From positions 62,001 through 126,000 of the forward strand of contig NZ_STGB01000001.1 in the NCBI RefSeq assembly GCF_005222815.1: a stretch of 64,000 bases of DNA, in the 5' to 3' direction. The position numbers were made by a program, and so were the translations under genes. Origin of the DNA: Roseomonas sp. AR75. GTDB lineage: Bacteria; Pseudomonadota; Alphaproteobacteria; Acetobacterales; Acetobacteraceae. Shown one piece after another: positions 46,154 to 53,895 of this stretch; positions within the stretch are counted from its first letter, which is position 1, and the number at the start of each line of letters is the position of its first letter. Below the pieces are notes generated by a model. It searched no databases. It was not told the DNA's origin and saw only the letters and a program-made list of their open reading frames with translations.

Positions 46154-46166
46154 GAAGGCAGAAGGG

Positions 46167-46276
46167 CGGCGCGCGGAGCGCGCCGAGCGGCCGAATGGCC
46201 GCCGCGCACAGACCAGCCTCCTGCCCGGGCGCGGCAGCGGCCTGCGCGCAGCCAAGCCGGCGGAGCCGGCGCCCGG
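46167..46276. repeat. Tandem hairpins between exonuclease and ligase
   Basis: CGGCGCGC-GGA-GCGCGCCG (46167-46185), GCGGCC-GAAT-GGCCGC (46187-46202) and GCCGGC-GGA-GCCGGC (46256-46270) occupy the gap. A longer CCGGGCGC (46225-46232)/GCGCCCGG (46269-46276) pairing overlaps the last hairpin and excludes part of it. The AGCCAAGC segment near 46250 is shared with the 23692-23743 set. There is no T-run. Confidence 0.55.
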
Positions 46277-46295
46277 CGTCTGAGGGCAAGACAAA

Positions 46296-47903
46296 ATGAG
46301 CCTGCCCGCCTTTGCGGCGCTGCTGGAGCGCCTGGTCTTCACGCCGGGCCGCAACGCCAAGCTCGCGCTGCTCCGGCAGTATTTCGCGACGGAGCCGGAC
46401 CCTGATCGCGGCATCGGGCTGGCCGCGCTGACCGGCGAACTCAGCCTGCGCGCGGCCAAGCCGGCGCTGGTGCGCGATCTTGTCGCAGAGCGCACCGACC
46501 CGACGCTGCTGGCGCTCAGCCACGACTATGTCGGCGACTTCGCGGAGACGGTTGCGCTGATCTGGCCGCAGCGCGCGGGAGTGAATGCGCCGCCGCCGGG
46601 TCTGGCGGAGGTCGTGGAATGCATGGAGGTCACGCCCAAGGCCGAGCTGCCGGCGATGATCGCGGGCTGGCTCGACACGCTGGATGCCAATGGCCGCTTC
46701 GCGCTGATCAAGCTGGTCACCGGGGGCTTGCGCGTCGGCGTCTCCGCGCGGCTCGCCAAGACCGCGCTGGCGGAGTGGTCGGGCCAGGGCGTGGACGAGA
46801 TCGAGGAGGTCTGGCACGGGCTGGAAGCGCCCTACCGGCCCCTGTTCGACTGGCTGGAGGGGCGCGGACCGCGGCCCGATCCACGCGACGCGCCGGTGTT
46901 CCGCCCGCTGATGCTGGCGCATCCGCTGGAAGGCCCCGACCTCGCCGGCCTCGATCCCGCGACGCACCGCGCGGAGTGGAAATGGGATGGCATCCGCGTG
47001 CAGCTTTCGGCGACCGCCGGCGGGCGGCGCATCTGGTCTCGCGGCGCCGAGGACATCTCCGGCAGCTTCCCCGAGATCGTCGAGGCGATGGATTTCCGCG
47101 CCGTGGTGGATGGCGAGTTGCTGGTGATGCGCGACGGTGTCGTAGCGCCTTTCTCCGACCTGCAGCAGCGGCTGAACCGCAAGCTGGTCACGCCCCGGAT
47201 GATGGCGCAGCACCCGGTGGCCGTGCGGCTGTATGACATCCTGTTCGAGGGCGAGGAGGATTTGCGTACGTTGCCCTTCGATGCGCGCCGTGCGCGGCTG
47301 GAGGACTGGTTCGCCCGCACCCGGCCCGCGCGCATGGACCTCTCCGCCATGGTGCCCTTCGACAGCGTGCCGCAACTCGAGGAAATCCGCGCCGGCGCGC
47401 GGGAGGCGGCGATCGAGGGGCTGATGGTCAAGCGTGCCGACAGCCCTTATGTCGCCGGGCGCGTGAAGGGGCTGTGGTGGAAGTGGAAGCGCGCGCCGCT
47501 GAACGTCGATGCGGTGCTGATGTATGCGCAGCGCGGACACGGCAAGCGCAGCAGCTTCTATTCCGACTACACCTTCGGCCTGTGGCGCCCGGACGGGCAG
47601 GGTGGCCAGGAACTGGTGCCGATCGGCAAGGCCTATTCCGGCTACACCGACCAGGAGCTGCTCTGGCTCGACCGCTGGATCCGCAACAACACCACCGCGC
47701 GCTTCGGCCCCGTGCGGGAGGTGGAGAAGGCGCTGGTGCTGGAGGTGGAGTTCGATGCGGCGCAGCGCAGCACGCGCCACAAATCCGGCGTCGCGCTGCG
47801 CTTCCCCCGCATTGCCCGCATCCGCCGTGACAAGCCGGCGGCCGAGGCCGACCGGCTGGGCACGCTGGAGGCGATGATCGTGGGCGGCGCGCCGGAGGAA
47901 TAG
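46296..47903 (+). CDS. ATP-dependent DNA ligase
   Basis: 535 residues. An N-terminal DNA-binding domain (about 1-200) precedes the nucleotidyltransferase core. The adenylated lysine is Lys229 in EWKWDGIR, with later motifs GELLVMRDG, EGLMVKRADSPY and KWKRAP. A C-terminal OB domain ends the protein. It is the ligase of the cluster with PdeM, Lhr-core helicase and Exo, thought to act in repair of damaged ends rather than replication. It converges with a DUF1269 gene 15 bases away. Confidence 0.94.
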   Translation: MSLPAFAALLERLVFTPGRNAKLALLRQYFATEPDPDRGIGLAALTGELSLRAAKPALVRDLVAERTDPTLLALSHDYVGDFAETVALIWPQRAGVNAPPPGLAEVVECMEVTPKAELPAMIAGWLDTLDANGRFALIKLVTGGLRVGVSARLAKTALAEWSGQGVDEIEEVWHGLEAPYRPLFDWLEGRGPRPDPRDAPVFRPLMLAHPLEGPDLAGLDPATHRAEWKWDGIRVQLSATAGGRRIWSRGAEDISGSFPEIVEAMDFRAVVDGELLVMRDGVVAPFSDLQQRLNRKLVTPRMMAQHPVAVRLYDILFEGEEDLRTLPFDARRARLEDWFARTRPARMDLSAMVPFDSVPQLEEIRAGAREAAIEGLMVKRADSPYVAGRVKGLWWKWKRAPLNVDAVLMYAQRGHGKRSSFYSDYTFGLWRPDGQGGQELVPIGKAYSGYTDQELLWLDRWIRNNTTARFGPVREVEKALVLEVEFDAAQRSTRHKSGVALRFPRIARIRRDKPAAEADRLGTLEAMIVGGAPEE

Positions 47904-47918
47904 CGCGCCGCGTGCCCG

Positions 47919-48437
47919 TCAGGCCGGCTTCGGCACCTGCGCCACGGCGGCCTGGGCGTGCGCCAGCGCCTCGCGGATCTGCGCTTCCTTCGTCTCGTCG
48001 AAGGAGCTGCGCAGCAGCGTGCCACCCGAGCCCTCGATCGCGGCGAGCACCTTGTCGGCGGTCATCTTGCGGATCAGCAGGAACAGCGCGGCATTGCCGT
48101 CGTGCAGCTGCTTGGCCACGTCCTTCATGAACTGGTCGTTGATGCCGACATCGGTGAGCTTGCCGCTCAGCGCGCCGGAGGCCGCGCCGATCGCCGCACC
48201 CGCCAGCGGCATGAGGAAGATCAGCCCGATCAGCGTGCCCCACAGCGTGCCGCCGGCAGCACCCGCGAGCGTCGGGCTGAAAAGCTGGTTCAGCTTGACC
48301 TCGCCATTTGGCTGCTTCACCGCCACCACGGCGTCGCCGAGTTCGATCAGGTATTCGCGCTGCATGCCGATGAGCTTGGCGCGCAGTTCCTCCGCCGGCG
48401 CCTCCGTGGGGAAGCTGATGACGAGCAGGTCTGCCAT
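47919..48437 (-). CDS. DUF1269 membrane-associated protein
   Basis: 172 residues. N-terminal residues read DLLVISFPTEAPAEELRAKL. A central glycine-rich double helix (about 58-98, with GAAGGTLWGTLIGLIF and GAAIGAASGALSG) resembles a glycine zipper and is characteristic of DUF1269. It is probably inserted in the inner membrane; function is unknown. AGGAGAG lies six bases before ATG 48437. It is a single gene, convergent with the ligase. Confidence 0.85.
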   Translation of the reverse strand: MADLLVISFPTEAPAEELRAKLIGMQREYLIELGDAVVAVKQPNGEVKLNQLFSPTLAGAAGGTLWGTLIGLIFLMPLAGAAIGAASGALSGKLTDVGINDQFMKDVAKQLHDGNAALFLLIRKMTADKVLAAIEGSGGTLLRSSFDETKEAQIREALAHAQAAVAQVPKPA

Positions 48438-48640
48438 GTGATCTCTCCTTGCATTCACCGCCCCCGGGGCGGACGCGGCGCATGAAAGCACGGGATGCGC
48501 GCGGGGGAGATGACATTCCCTCTTCTTTCTGTGCAGCGGGCACGATTCCCGCCCTGGCCGCATTGGCGCCTCGCACAGCCGCGCATTAGGCTGAGCGGCG
48601 GCGACGCCTGGGCGACGCGGTCGAGGGAGGGTAGGCACGG

Positions 48641-49246
48641 ATGAGCGGCTTGGCAGGGCAGACGGAGATTTCGCCGCCGCCACCCGTTACGGCACCCCAG
48701 CCGGAGCCGCCCGCCCGCGCGACGCAGTGGCGCCGCACGGCAGCGGTGCACCTGGCCATGGTGGTCGCGGCGCTGCTCGCCATCGCCTACACCAGCCTGT
48801 CGCGGCCCGCTGCGGACCAGCCCGGCGGCGGCGTGTTTTGGGTGTGGATCGCGCTGGTGCCCTGCTACTTCGCGGCCTGCCTGTGGCATGGGTGGGCGCG
48901 CGCCACGGCCGACCGGCTGCGTACGCGGCTGGTGGTGACGCAGGCGCTGCATTGGCTGGCCTTCCTGGTCGCCATGTACGTAGTGCTGACTCCCGCCGTG
49001 CGCGGCGTGCTGAACGACAACGCGGCGGGGCTGATGCTGCTGAGCCTCCTGGCGATGGGCACCTTCGTGGCCGGCGTGCATGCCTGGTCCGCCATGATCT
49101 GCGCGACGGGCGTGCTGCTGGCGCTGGCCATCCCGGTCATCGCCTGGCTGGACGAGAACGTCGTGCTGCTGCTTGTCGTGCTGATCCTCGCCGCGCTGGT
49201 CGGCGGCGTCGTGCTGTACTACCGCCGCCTGCGCCCGGCGCATTGA
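48641..49246 (+). CDS. Multi-pass membrane protein of unknown function
   Basis: 201 residues. A Pro-rich cytoplasmic tail of about 32 residues leads to four or five transmembrane helices (about 34-50, 66-84, 100-118, 128-165 and 170-192), ending in a basic YYRRLRPAH tail. I recognise no domain. It lies between DUF1269 (divergent, 203 bases away) and the aldolase, and follows no obvious operon. Confidence 0.6.
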   Translation: MSGLAGQTEISPPPPVTAPQPEPPARATQWRRTAAVHLAMVVAALLAIAYTSLSRPAADQPGGGVFWVWIALVPCYFAACLWHGWARATADRLRTRLVVTQALHWLAFLVAMYVVLTPAVRGVLNDNAAGLMLLSLLAMGTFVAGVHAWSAMICATGVLLALAIPVIAWLDENVVLLLVVLILAALVGGVVLYYRRLRPAH

Positions 49247-49301
49247 CCCGCGCGCCCGGCGGTGGTGCGCTGGCCCCCGCCATAACGGGGGAACGCCGGA
49301 C

Positions 49302-50084
49302 ATGCCGATCGTCACCAACCATGTTCGCAAGCGCCTGGCGGAGGGCGGGCTGGCGCTCGGCTTCGGGGTCCACAACCTCCGCGGCAGTGCGGTGGGGATG
49401 ATCGCGGCGGCCAGCGGCTATGACTGGCTGTTCATCGACATGGAGCATGGCGCGATGAGCGTGGACGACGCCACGCGCATCTCGATCGCCGCGCTGAGCC
49501 AGGGCGTCACGCCGATCGTGCGCGTGTGCAAGGACGCGATCTTCGAGGGCACGCGCTGCCTGGACAACGGCGCCATGGGTATCGTCGTGCCGCATGTGGA
49601 CACGGCGGAGGAGGCGCAGGCCGTGGTGCAGGCCTATCGCTTCCCGCCTGTCGGCAGCCGGAGCTGGGGCGGGCCGCCCTTCGCCTATGGCCTGGGCGCA
49701 GTGAACCCCGCCGCGGCGCAGGCCGAGCTGAACGCCGAGATTCTGGTGGTCTGCATGGTGGAGACGCCGGAATCGGTCGCCAATGCCGATGCCATCGCCG
49801 CCGTGCCAGGGGTGGATGTGCTGCTGATCGGCACCTCCGACCTCACTGCGACCATGGGCATCGCGGGCCAGATCGGCCATCCGGATGTGCGCAAGGCCTA
49901 TGAGGCCGTCGCCGCCGCCTGTGCGAAGCACGGCAAGGTCATGGGCATGGGCGGCGTCTACGACGAGAAGGTGGCGCCCGAATACATCCGCCTGGGCGCG
50001 CGCTTCATCCTCTCGGGCTCGGACCACAATTTCCTGATGGCGGGCGCGAGCGCGCGGTCGAAGTTCCTGCGCGGTCTTGCATAG
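49302..50084 (+). CDS. HpcH/HpaI-family aldolase (2-oxo-acid/citrate lyase type)
   Basis: 260 residues with a (beta/alpha)8 fold. FIDMEHGAMSVDDA and IVPHVDTAEEA carry the catalytic His/metal region; VCMVETPESV supplies the metal-binding Glu and IGTSDLTATMG the Asp. The family performs reversible retro-aldol cleavage of 4-hydroxy-2-oxo acids to pyruvate plus an aldehyde. The specific substrate is not clear. It is a single gene, its stop three bases from the convergent glutaminase stop. Confidence 0.88.
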   Translation: MPIVTNHVRKRLAEGGLALGFGVHNLRGSAVGMIAAASGYDWLFIDMEHGAMSVDDATRISIAALSQGVTPIVRVCKDAIFEGTRCLDNGAMGIVVPHVDTAEEAQAVVQAYRFPPVGSRSWGGPPFAYGLGAVNPAAAQAELNAEILVVCMVETPESVANADAIAAVPGVDVLLIGTSDLTATMGIAGQIGHPDVRKAYEAVAAACAKHGKVMGMGGVYDEKVAPEYIRLGARFILSGSDHNFLMAGASARSKFLRGLA

Positions 50085-50087
50085 GCA

Positions 50088-51068
50088 CTACCCCGCCAGC
50101 GCGGGCAGCAGGGTGGAGCCGGGGTTGCTCGGCTCGAACAGGTGCAGGCCGAGCTCCTCGGCCAGCGCCTCGCAGGCCATCAGGCCGCGCACCGGGTTGC
50201 CGGCGGAATCCACCCGCGGGCTGAACACGCCGATGCCGAGCTGCCGGTTCACCACCGCCACCAGCCCGCCGCCCACCCCGCTCTTCGCCGGCACGCCGAC
50301 CCGGCAAGCCCAGTCGCCCGCGCCGTCATAAAGGCCGCAGGTGAACATGACCGAAAGCGTGTCCCGCACCGCCTCCACGCCGTAGACCTCGGCGCCCGTC
50401 ACGGGGTTGGTGCCGACATTGGCCAGCGTCGCGCCCATCACCGCCAGGTCGCATGCGGTGACGATCAGCGAGCATTGCCGGAAGTAGATGTCCACCGCCT
50501 CCTCCGCGGCCACGCCGAACACGCCGGCGCCGTGCAGCAGATGGGCCAGCGCGCGGTTGCGGTGCCCGGTCGCGGCTTCCGAGCGGTACACGGCGTGGTC
50601 CAGCGCCAGGTCTCGGCCGGCCGCGCTGGAGAGCCGCTGCTGCAGCATCGGGAAGGCCTGCGCGCCGAGCGCATCGCCGAGCAGCCCCGCCACCGCGATC
50701 GCGCCGGCATTGACCATGGGATTGAAGGGCCGGCTGCGCACGGGATCGAGCACCAGCGCGTTGAACGCCTCCGCCATGGGCTGCACGCCGACCGCGGCCC
50801 GCACCGGCCGGCGCCCGAGCAGGTCCAGCGCCAGCGCATAGGTGAAGGGCTTCGACACGGATTGGATGGTGAAGGGGTGCCGACTGTCGCCGGCCTCCGC
50901 CACCCTGCCGTCCACCGAGACGGTGGCCAGGCCGAACAGGTCGGGCGGCACCGCTGCAAGGGCGGGGATGTAGGTGGCGACGGCACCGTCCTTCACCGCG
51001 CCCAGGCGCTGATGGGTCTCCGCGAGCATGCGGGGCAGGGGATCAGGTCGGGGATGCAGGGCAAGCAT
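50088..51068 (-). CDS. glsA: Glutaminase
   Basis: 326 residues. Serine-dependent glutaminase fold: the catalytic Ser-x-x-Lys is S70-V-S-K73 in IQSVSKPF. Further motifs are NPMVNAGAIAV, the Tyr in AVYRSEAATGHRN, and GVPAKSGVGGG. It hydrolyses glutamine to glutamate and ammonia in the cytoplasm. The gene is divergent from the iron-binding protein, with 155 bases between that include a Fur-like site nearer the latter. Confidence 0.95.
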   Translation of the reverse strand: MLALHPRPDPLPRMLAETHQRLGAVKDGAVATYIPALAAVPPDLFGLATVSVDGRVAEAGDSRHPFTIQSVSKPFTYALALDLLGRRPVRAAVGVQPMAEAFNALVLDPVRSRPFNPMVNAGAIAVAGLLGDALGAQAFPMLQQRLSSAAGRDLALDHAVYRSEAATGHRNRALAHLLHGAGVFGVAAEEAVDIYFRQCSLIVTACDLAVMGATLANVGTNPVTGAEVYGVEAVRDTLSVMFTCGLYDGAGDWACRVGVPAKSGVGGGLVAVVNRQLGIGVFSPRVDSAGNPVRGLMACEALAEELGLHLFEPSNPGSTLLPALAG

Positions 51069-51171
51069 CGGCGTACGGTTTCCTCTGAAAGAGGCCGTGC
51101 TTGCGTTTCCCAGGCCCTGCCTAGCCGAGCCGGGCAGGGGCCTGCAACCGGCACGCGCGGCGACAATCTCT

Positions 51172-51192
51172 TGCGAATGGTTCTCATTGTCG
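51172..51192 (+). promoter_or_regulatory. Fur-like operator before the Fe(III)-binding protein
   Basis: T-GCGAATG-GTTCT-CATTGTC-G, with inner AATG-N5-CATT dyad. It aligns without gaps with the two sites at 6918 and 7075 (consensus YGCRAATGRYTCKCANTNKCR). It lies 32 bases before ATG 51224. Agreement of three independent sites beside iron genes makes this prediction fairly strong. Confidence 0.65.
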
Positions 51193-51223
51193 TTAAATGG
51201 GGGCTCAACGTCGGGAGAGACCC

Positions 51224-52261
51224 ATGCACCGCCGCCTTCTTCTGCCTGTCCTCGCCGCCATCGGCCTCGCCCCGTTCGCCGCGCCGGCCGTGGCGCAGAA
51301 CGCCGGGGAGGTCGCGGTCTATTCCGCGCGGCACTACGACACCGATCGCCGGCTCTACGACGCCTTCACGCGCGAGACCGGCATCCGCGTCCGCCTGATC
51401 GAGGGCAATGCCGACCAGCTCATCGAGCGCATCCGCAACGAGGGTGCGAACAGCCCGGCCGATGTGTTCATTACCGTGGACGCCGCCCGCCTCGCCCGTG
51501 CCAAGGAGGCGGGGATCACCGCGCCGCACGGCTCGGCGCTGATCGACCAGCGCGTGCCGCAGGGCCTGCGCGACCCGCAGGGCAACTGGTTCGCCCTGTC
51601 GCAGCGCGCCCGGGTGATCATGTACGACAAGCAGCGCGGACTGCCCCAGGGCCTGCTACGCTACGAGGATCTCGCCGATCCGCGCTTCCGCGGCCAGATC
51701 TGCGTGCGCGCGGCGAACCATCCGTACAACGTCAGCCTCGCCGCCTCGATCCTCGCCGCCGATGGCGAGGCTGCGACCGAGTCCTGGGCGAAGGGCGTGG
51801 CGGCGAACCTCGCCCGCCCGCCGCAGGGCGGCGACCGCGATCAGTTCCGCGCCATCCCTTCCGGCCAGTGCCAGCTCGCCATCGCCAACACCTACTACCT
51901 CGCGGGCATCGGCGCGTCCCAGGCGCCCGCCGACAAGGAGCTGTTCGAGCGTATCGGGGTTATCTTCCCGAACCAGGCGCCGGGCGATCGCGGCGCGCAT
52001 GTGAACATCTCCGGCGCCGCGCTGGTGAAGACGGCGCCGCATCGCGCCAATGCCGTGCGTTTCCTGGAGTTCCTGACCAACCGCGAGGCGCAGGAGATCC
52101 TCGCGCTGGGCAACATGGAATACCCGGTGGTCGAGGACGTGCCGCTGCATCCGGCGCTGGCAGCGCTCGGCCGCTTCCGCGCGGAGCCGATCAATGGCGA
52201 CCGGCTGGCCGCGAATTCCGCCGAGGCGCTGCGCATCATGCAGCGCGCCGGCTGGCGCTGA
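51224..52261 (+). CDS. Fe(3+) ABC transporter substrate-binding protein (FutA/FbpA-like)
   Basis: 345 residues with signal peptide (LLLPVLAAIGLAPFAAPAVAQ, read in part). The mature start GEVAVYSARHYDTDRRLYDAF is characteristic of FutA. Tyrosines in NTYYLAG are the expected Fe(III) ligands, with the earlier Tyr in SARHYDT. It captures ferric iron in the periplasm for an ABC importer. GGGAGAG precedes ATG 51224. The gene is under a Fur-like site and 122 bases before bacterioferritin. The permease at 61242-62924 is the best partner in the window; no ATPase is present. Confidence 0.93.
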   Translation: MHRRLLLPVLAAIGLAPFAAPAVAQNAGEVAVYSARHYDTDRRLYDAFTRETGIRVRLIEGNADQLIERIRNEGANSPADVFITVDAARLARAKEAGITAPHGSALIDQRVPQGLRDPQGNWFALSQRARVIMYDKQRGLPQGLLRYEDLADPRFRGQICVRAANHPYNVSLAASILAADGEAATESWAKGVAANLARPPQGGDRDQFRAIPSGQCQLAIANTYYLAGIGASQAPADKELFERIGVIFPNQAPGDRGAHVNISGAALVKTAPHRANAVRFLEFLTNREAQEILALGNMEYPVVEDVPLHPALAALGRFRAEPINGDRLAANSAEALRIMQRAGWR

Positions 52262-52306
52262 GCCTGCGCCGCGCTGGCCGGACAGGCCGGCCACAATGAC
52301 GGGAAC

Positions 52307-52335
52307 GGCGTGCCGCATCCTTGGTGCGGCACGCC
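52307..52335 (+). terminator. Stem-loop between iron-binding protein and bacterioferritin
   Basis: GGCGTGCCGC (52307-52316) and GCGGCACGCC (52326-52335) form a perfect 10-bp stem with loop ATCCTTGGT, followed by TTCCC. It likely ends the binding-protein transcript, or attenuates it before bfr. Confidence 0.65.
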
Positions 52336-52383
52336 TTCCCGTGCTCCCCTCCCGCCAATGCCATTCGGATAAGGGCCGGACGA

Positions 52384-52875
52384 ATGCTGCGTGACCCAAA
52401 GGTTGTCGAACACCTCAACATCCAGCTCACCAACGAGCTGACCGCGATCAACCAGTATTTCCTGCATTCCCGCACGCTGATGCATTGGGGCGTCACGAAG
52501 CTCGGCAAGAAGGAATACGAGGAATCGATCGAGGAGATGCGCCACGCCGACTGGCTGATCGAGCGCATCCTGTTCCTCGGCGGCCTGCCCAACGTGCAGC
52601 GGCTGAACCAGGTGCTGATCGGGCAGAATGTCCAGGAGATCCTGGAATGCGACATGAAGCTCGAGGAGAAGGCGCTCAACGACCTGCGCGAGGGCATCGC
52701 CTATTGCGAATCCGTGCGCGACTACGTCTCCCGCGACCTGCTGCTCAAGATCCTCGCGAACGAGGAGGAGCACGAGGACTACCTCGACCGGCAGTTCGAC
52801 CTGATCCGGCAGATCGGGATCGAGCGCTACATCCTGCTCAACAGCGCGCCGGCGACGGAGCAGGAAGGGGAGTGA
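52384..52875 (+). CDS. bfr: Bacterioferritin
   Basis: 163 residues. All di-iron ligands of the ferroxidase site are present: Glu18, Glu51, His54, Glu94, Glu127 and His130, with Tyr25 nearby. Met52, the axial haem ligand shared between subunits, is also there, so this is the haem-binding form. It stores iron as a 24-mer cage. ATG 52384 begins MLRDPKVVEHLN, matching the family start; AAGGG lies about eight bases upstream. It sits behind a hairpin after a ferric-binding protein, placing uptake and storage side by side. Confidence 0.97.
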   Translation: MLRDPKVVEHLNIQLTNELTAINQYFLHSRTLMHWGVTKLGKKEYEESIEEMRHADWLIERILFLGGLPNVQRLNQVLIGQNVQEILECDMKLEEKALNDLREGIAYCESVRDYVSRDLLLKILANEEEHEDYLDRQFDLIRQIGIERYILLNSAPATEQEGE

Positions 52876-52912
52876 GCCGGGGCGCCTGACGCTCCCCGGC
52901 CCCCACCCGACG

Positions 52913-53872
52913 TCAGCCCCAGGTCCAGGGCGACGCCACGAACGCAAAGCCCTGGCCGCGGCGCTCGACATGCCCGAGGCCGGGCCAGGGGAAGTGATAG
53001 CCCAGCACCTGCAGGCGGTCGGTCGCGGCCATGTCCAGCACGCGGCGCCGCGTGGCGGCGGCGATCGCCGGGTCGGCGTCGAAGCCGAAGGGCCAGTCGG
53101 GGCGCTGCAGGGCCAGCACCGCGTGGTTCGCCACGTCGCCCATCGCCAGCAGGCGCTGACCCTCGCTCTCGATGAGGAAGCTGACATGGCCGAGCGTGTG
53201 GCCATGCGTCGGCATCGCGCGGATGCCGGGCACGACCTCGGCGGAGGTCGCCAGCGTGCCGAAACGCGCGCGGCGCGGCAGCACCACCTCGCGCGTGCCG
53301 GCCACCAGCGTGCGCAGCGGCTCCGGCAGGGCGAGATTCGCCTCGGCGGTCCAGAAGTCGATGTCCGCGCCGGTCATCAGGAAGCGCGCATTGGGGAAGA
53401 CATCGGCGCCGGCCGCGTCCGCGATGCCCCAGCTGTGGTCGGCATGGGCATGGGTGAAGGCGACCACGTCCACATCCGCGGGCGAGATCCCCGCGGCGGC
53501 CAGCGAGGCCGGCAGGCGTCCGGTGCCGGGGCCGAAGGCGGGTTTCGGTCCGACGCCGGCATCGAGCAGCACCAGCGACGGGCCCGTGTTCACGACCAGG
53601 CAGTTCACGAAGGTCGGCAGCCGGTCGGTCGGCAGGAAGGCGGCACGCAGCGCCTCCGTCACCTCCGCCTCGGTCGCGACGCTGCCGCCGAATGTCGGAT
53701 AGGGCGGCGCCAGGTTGATCGCGCCGTCGGAGATCACCGTGCATTCGAAGGCGCCGAGCCGGAAGCGGTACCACCCCGCCACCTGCCCGCCGCGCATCGG
53801 CGCCGCGGCCTGCGCCGCACCCGCCCCGAGCAGCGCCACCCCGGCGCCGAGCGCCATCCGTCGCGTGAGCAT
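52913..53872 (-). CDS. Exported MBL-fold hydrolase
   Basis: 319 residues with signal peptide (MLTRRMALGAGVALLGAGAAQA, read in part) whose arginines allow Tat export. The zinc motif THAHADHSWG (His141, His143, Asp145, His146) is followed by THGHTLGH and GDVANH, so both metal sites are complete. Family members include lactonases, beta-lactamases and thioesterases. It is the last gene of an operon with penicillin acylase and GH3 (23-base gap), so an acyl-amide or lactone substrate is likely (inference). AGGAGGG precedes ATG 53872. Confidence 0.88.
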   Translation of the reverse strand: MLTRRMALGAGVALLGAGAAQAAAPMRGGQVAGWYRFRLGAFECTVISDGAINLAPPYPTFGGSVATEAEVTEALRAAFLPTDRLPTFVNCLVVNTGPSLVLLDAGVGPKPAFGPGTGRLPASLAAAGISPADVDVVAFTHAHADHSWGIADAAGADVFPNARFLMTGADIDFWTAEANLALPEPLRTLVAGTREVVLPRRARFGTLATSAEVVPGIRAMPTHGHTLGHVSFLIESEGQRLLAMGDVANHAVLALQRPDWPFGFDADPAIAAATRRRVLDMAATDRLQVLGYHFPWPGLGHVERRGQGFAFVASPWTWG

Positions 53873-53895
53873 CGATCCCTCCTGTTCCGTCAGCC

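Noticed and set aside
39587..47903. The repair cluster as an anti-phage defence island
   Set aside because: All four proteins match the known ligase-associated repair set; there is no restriction, toxin or phage-sensing component.
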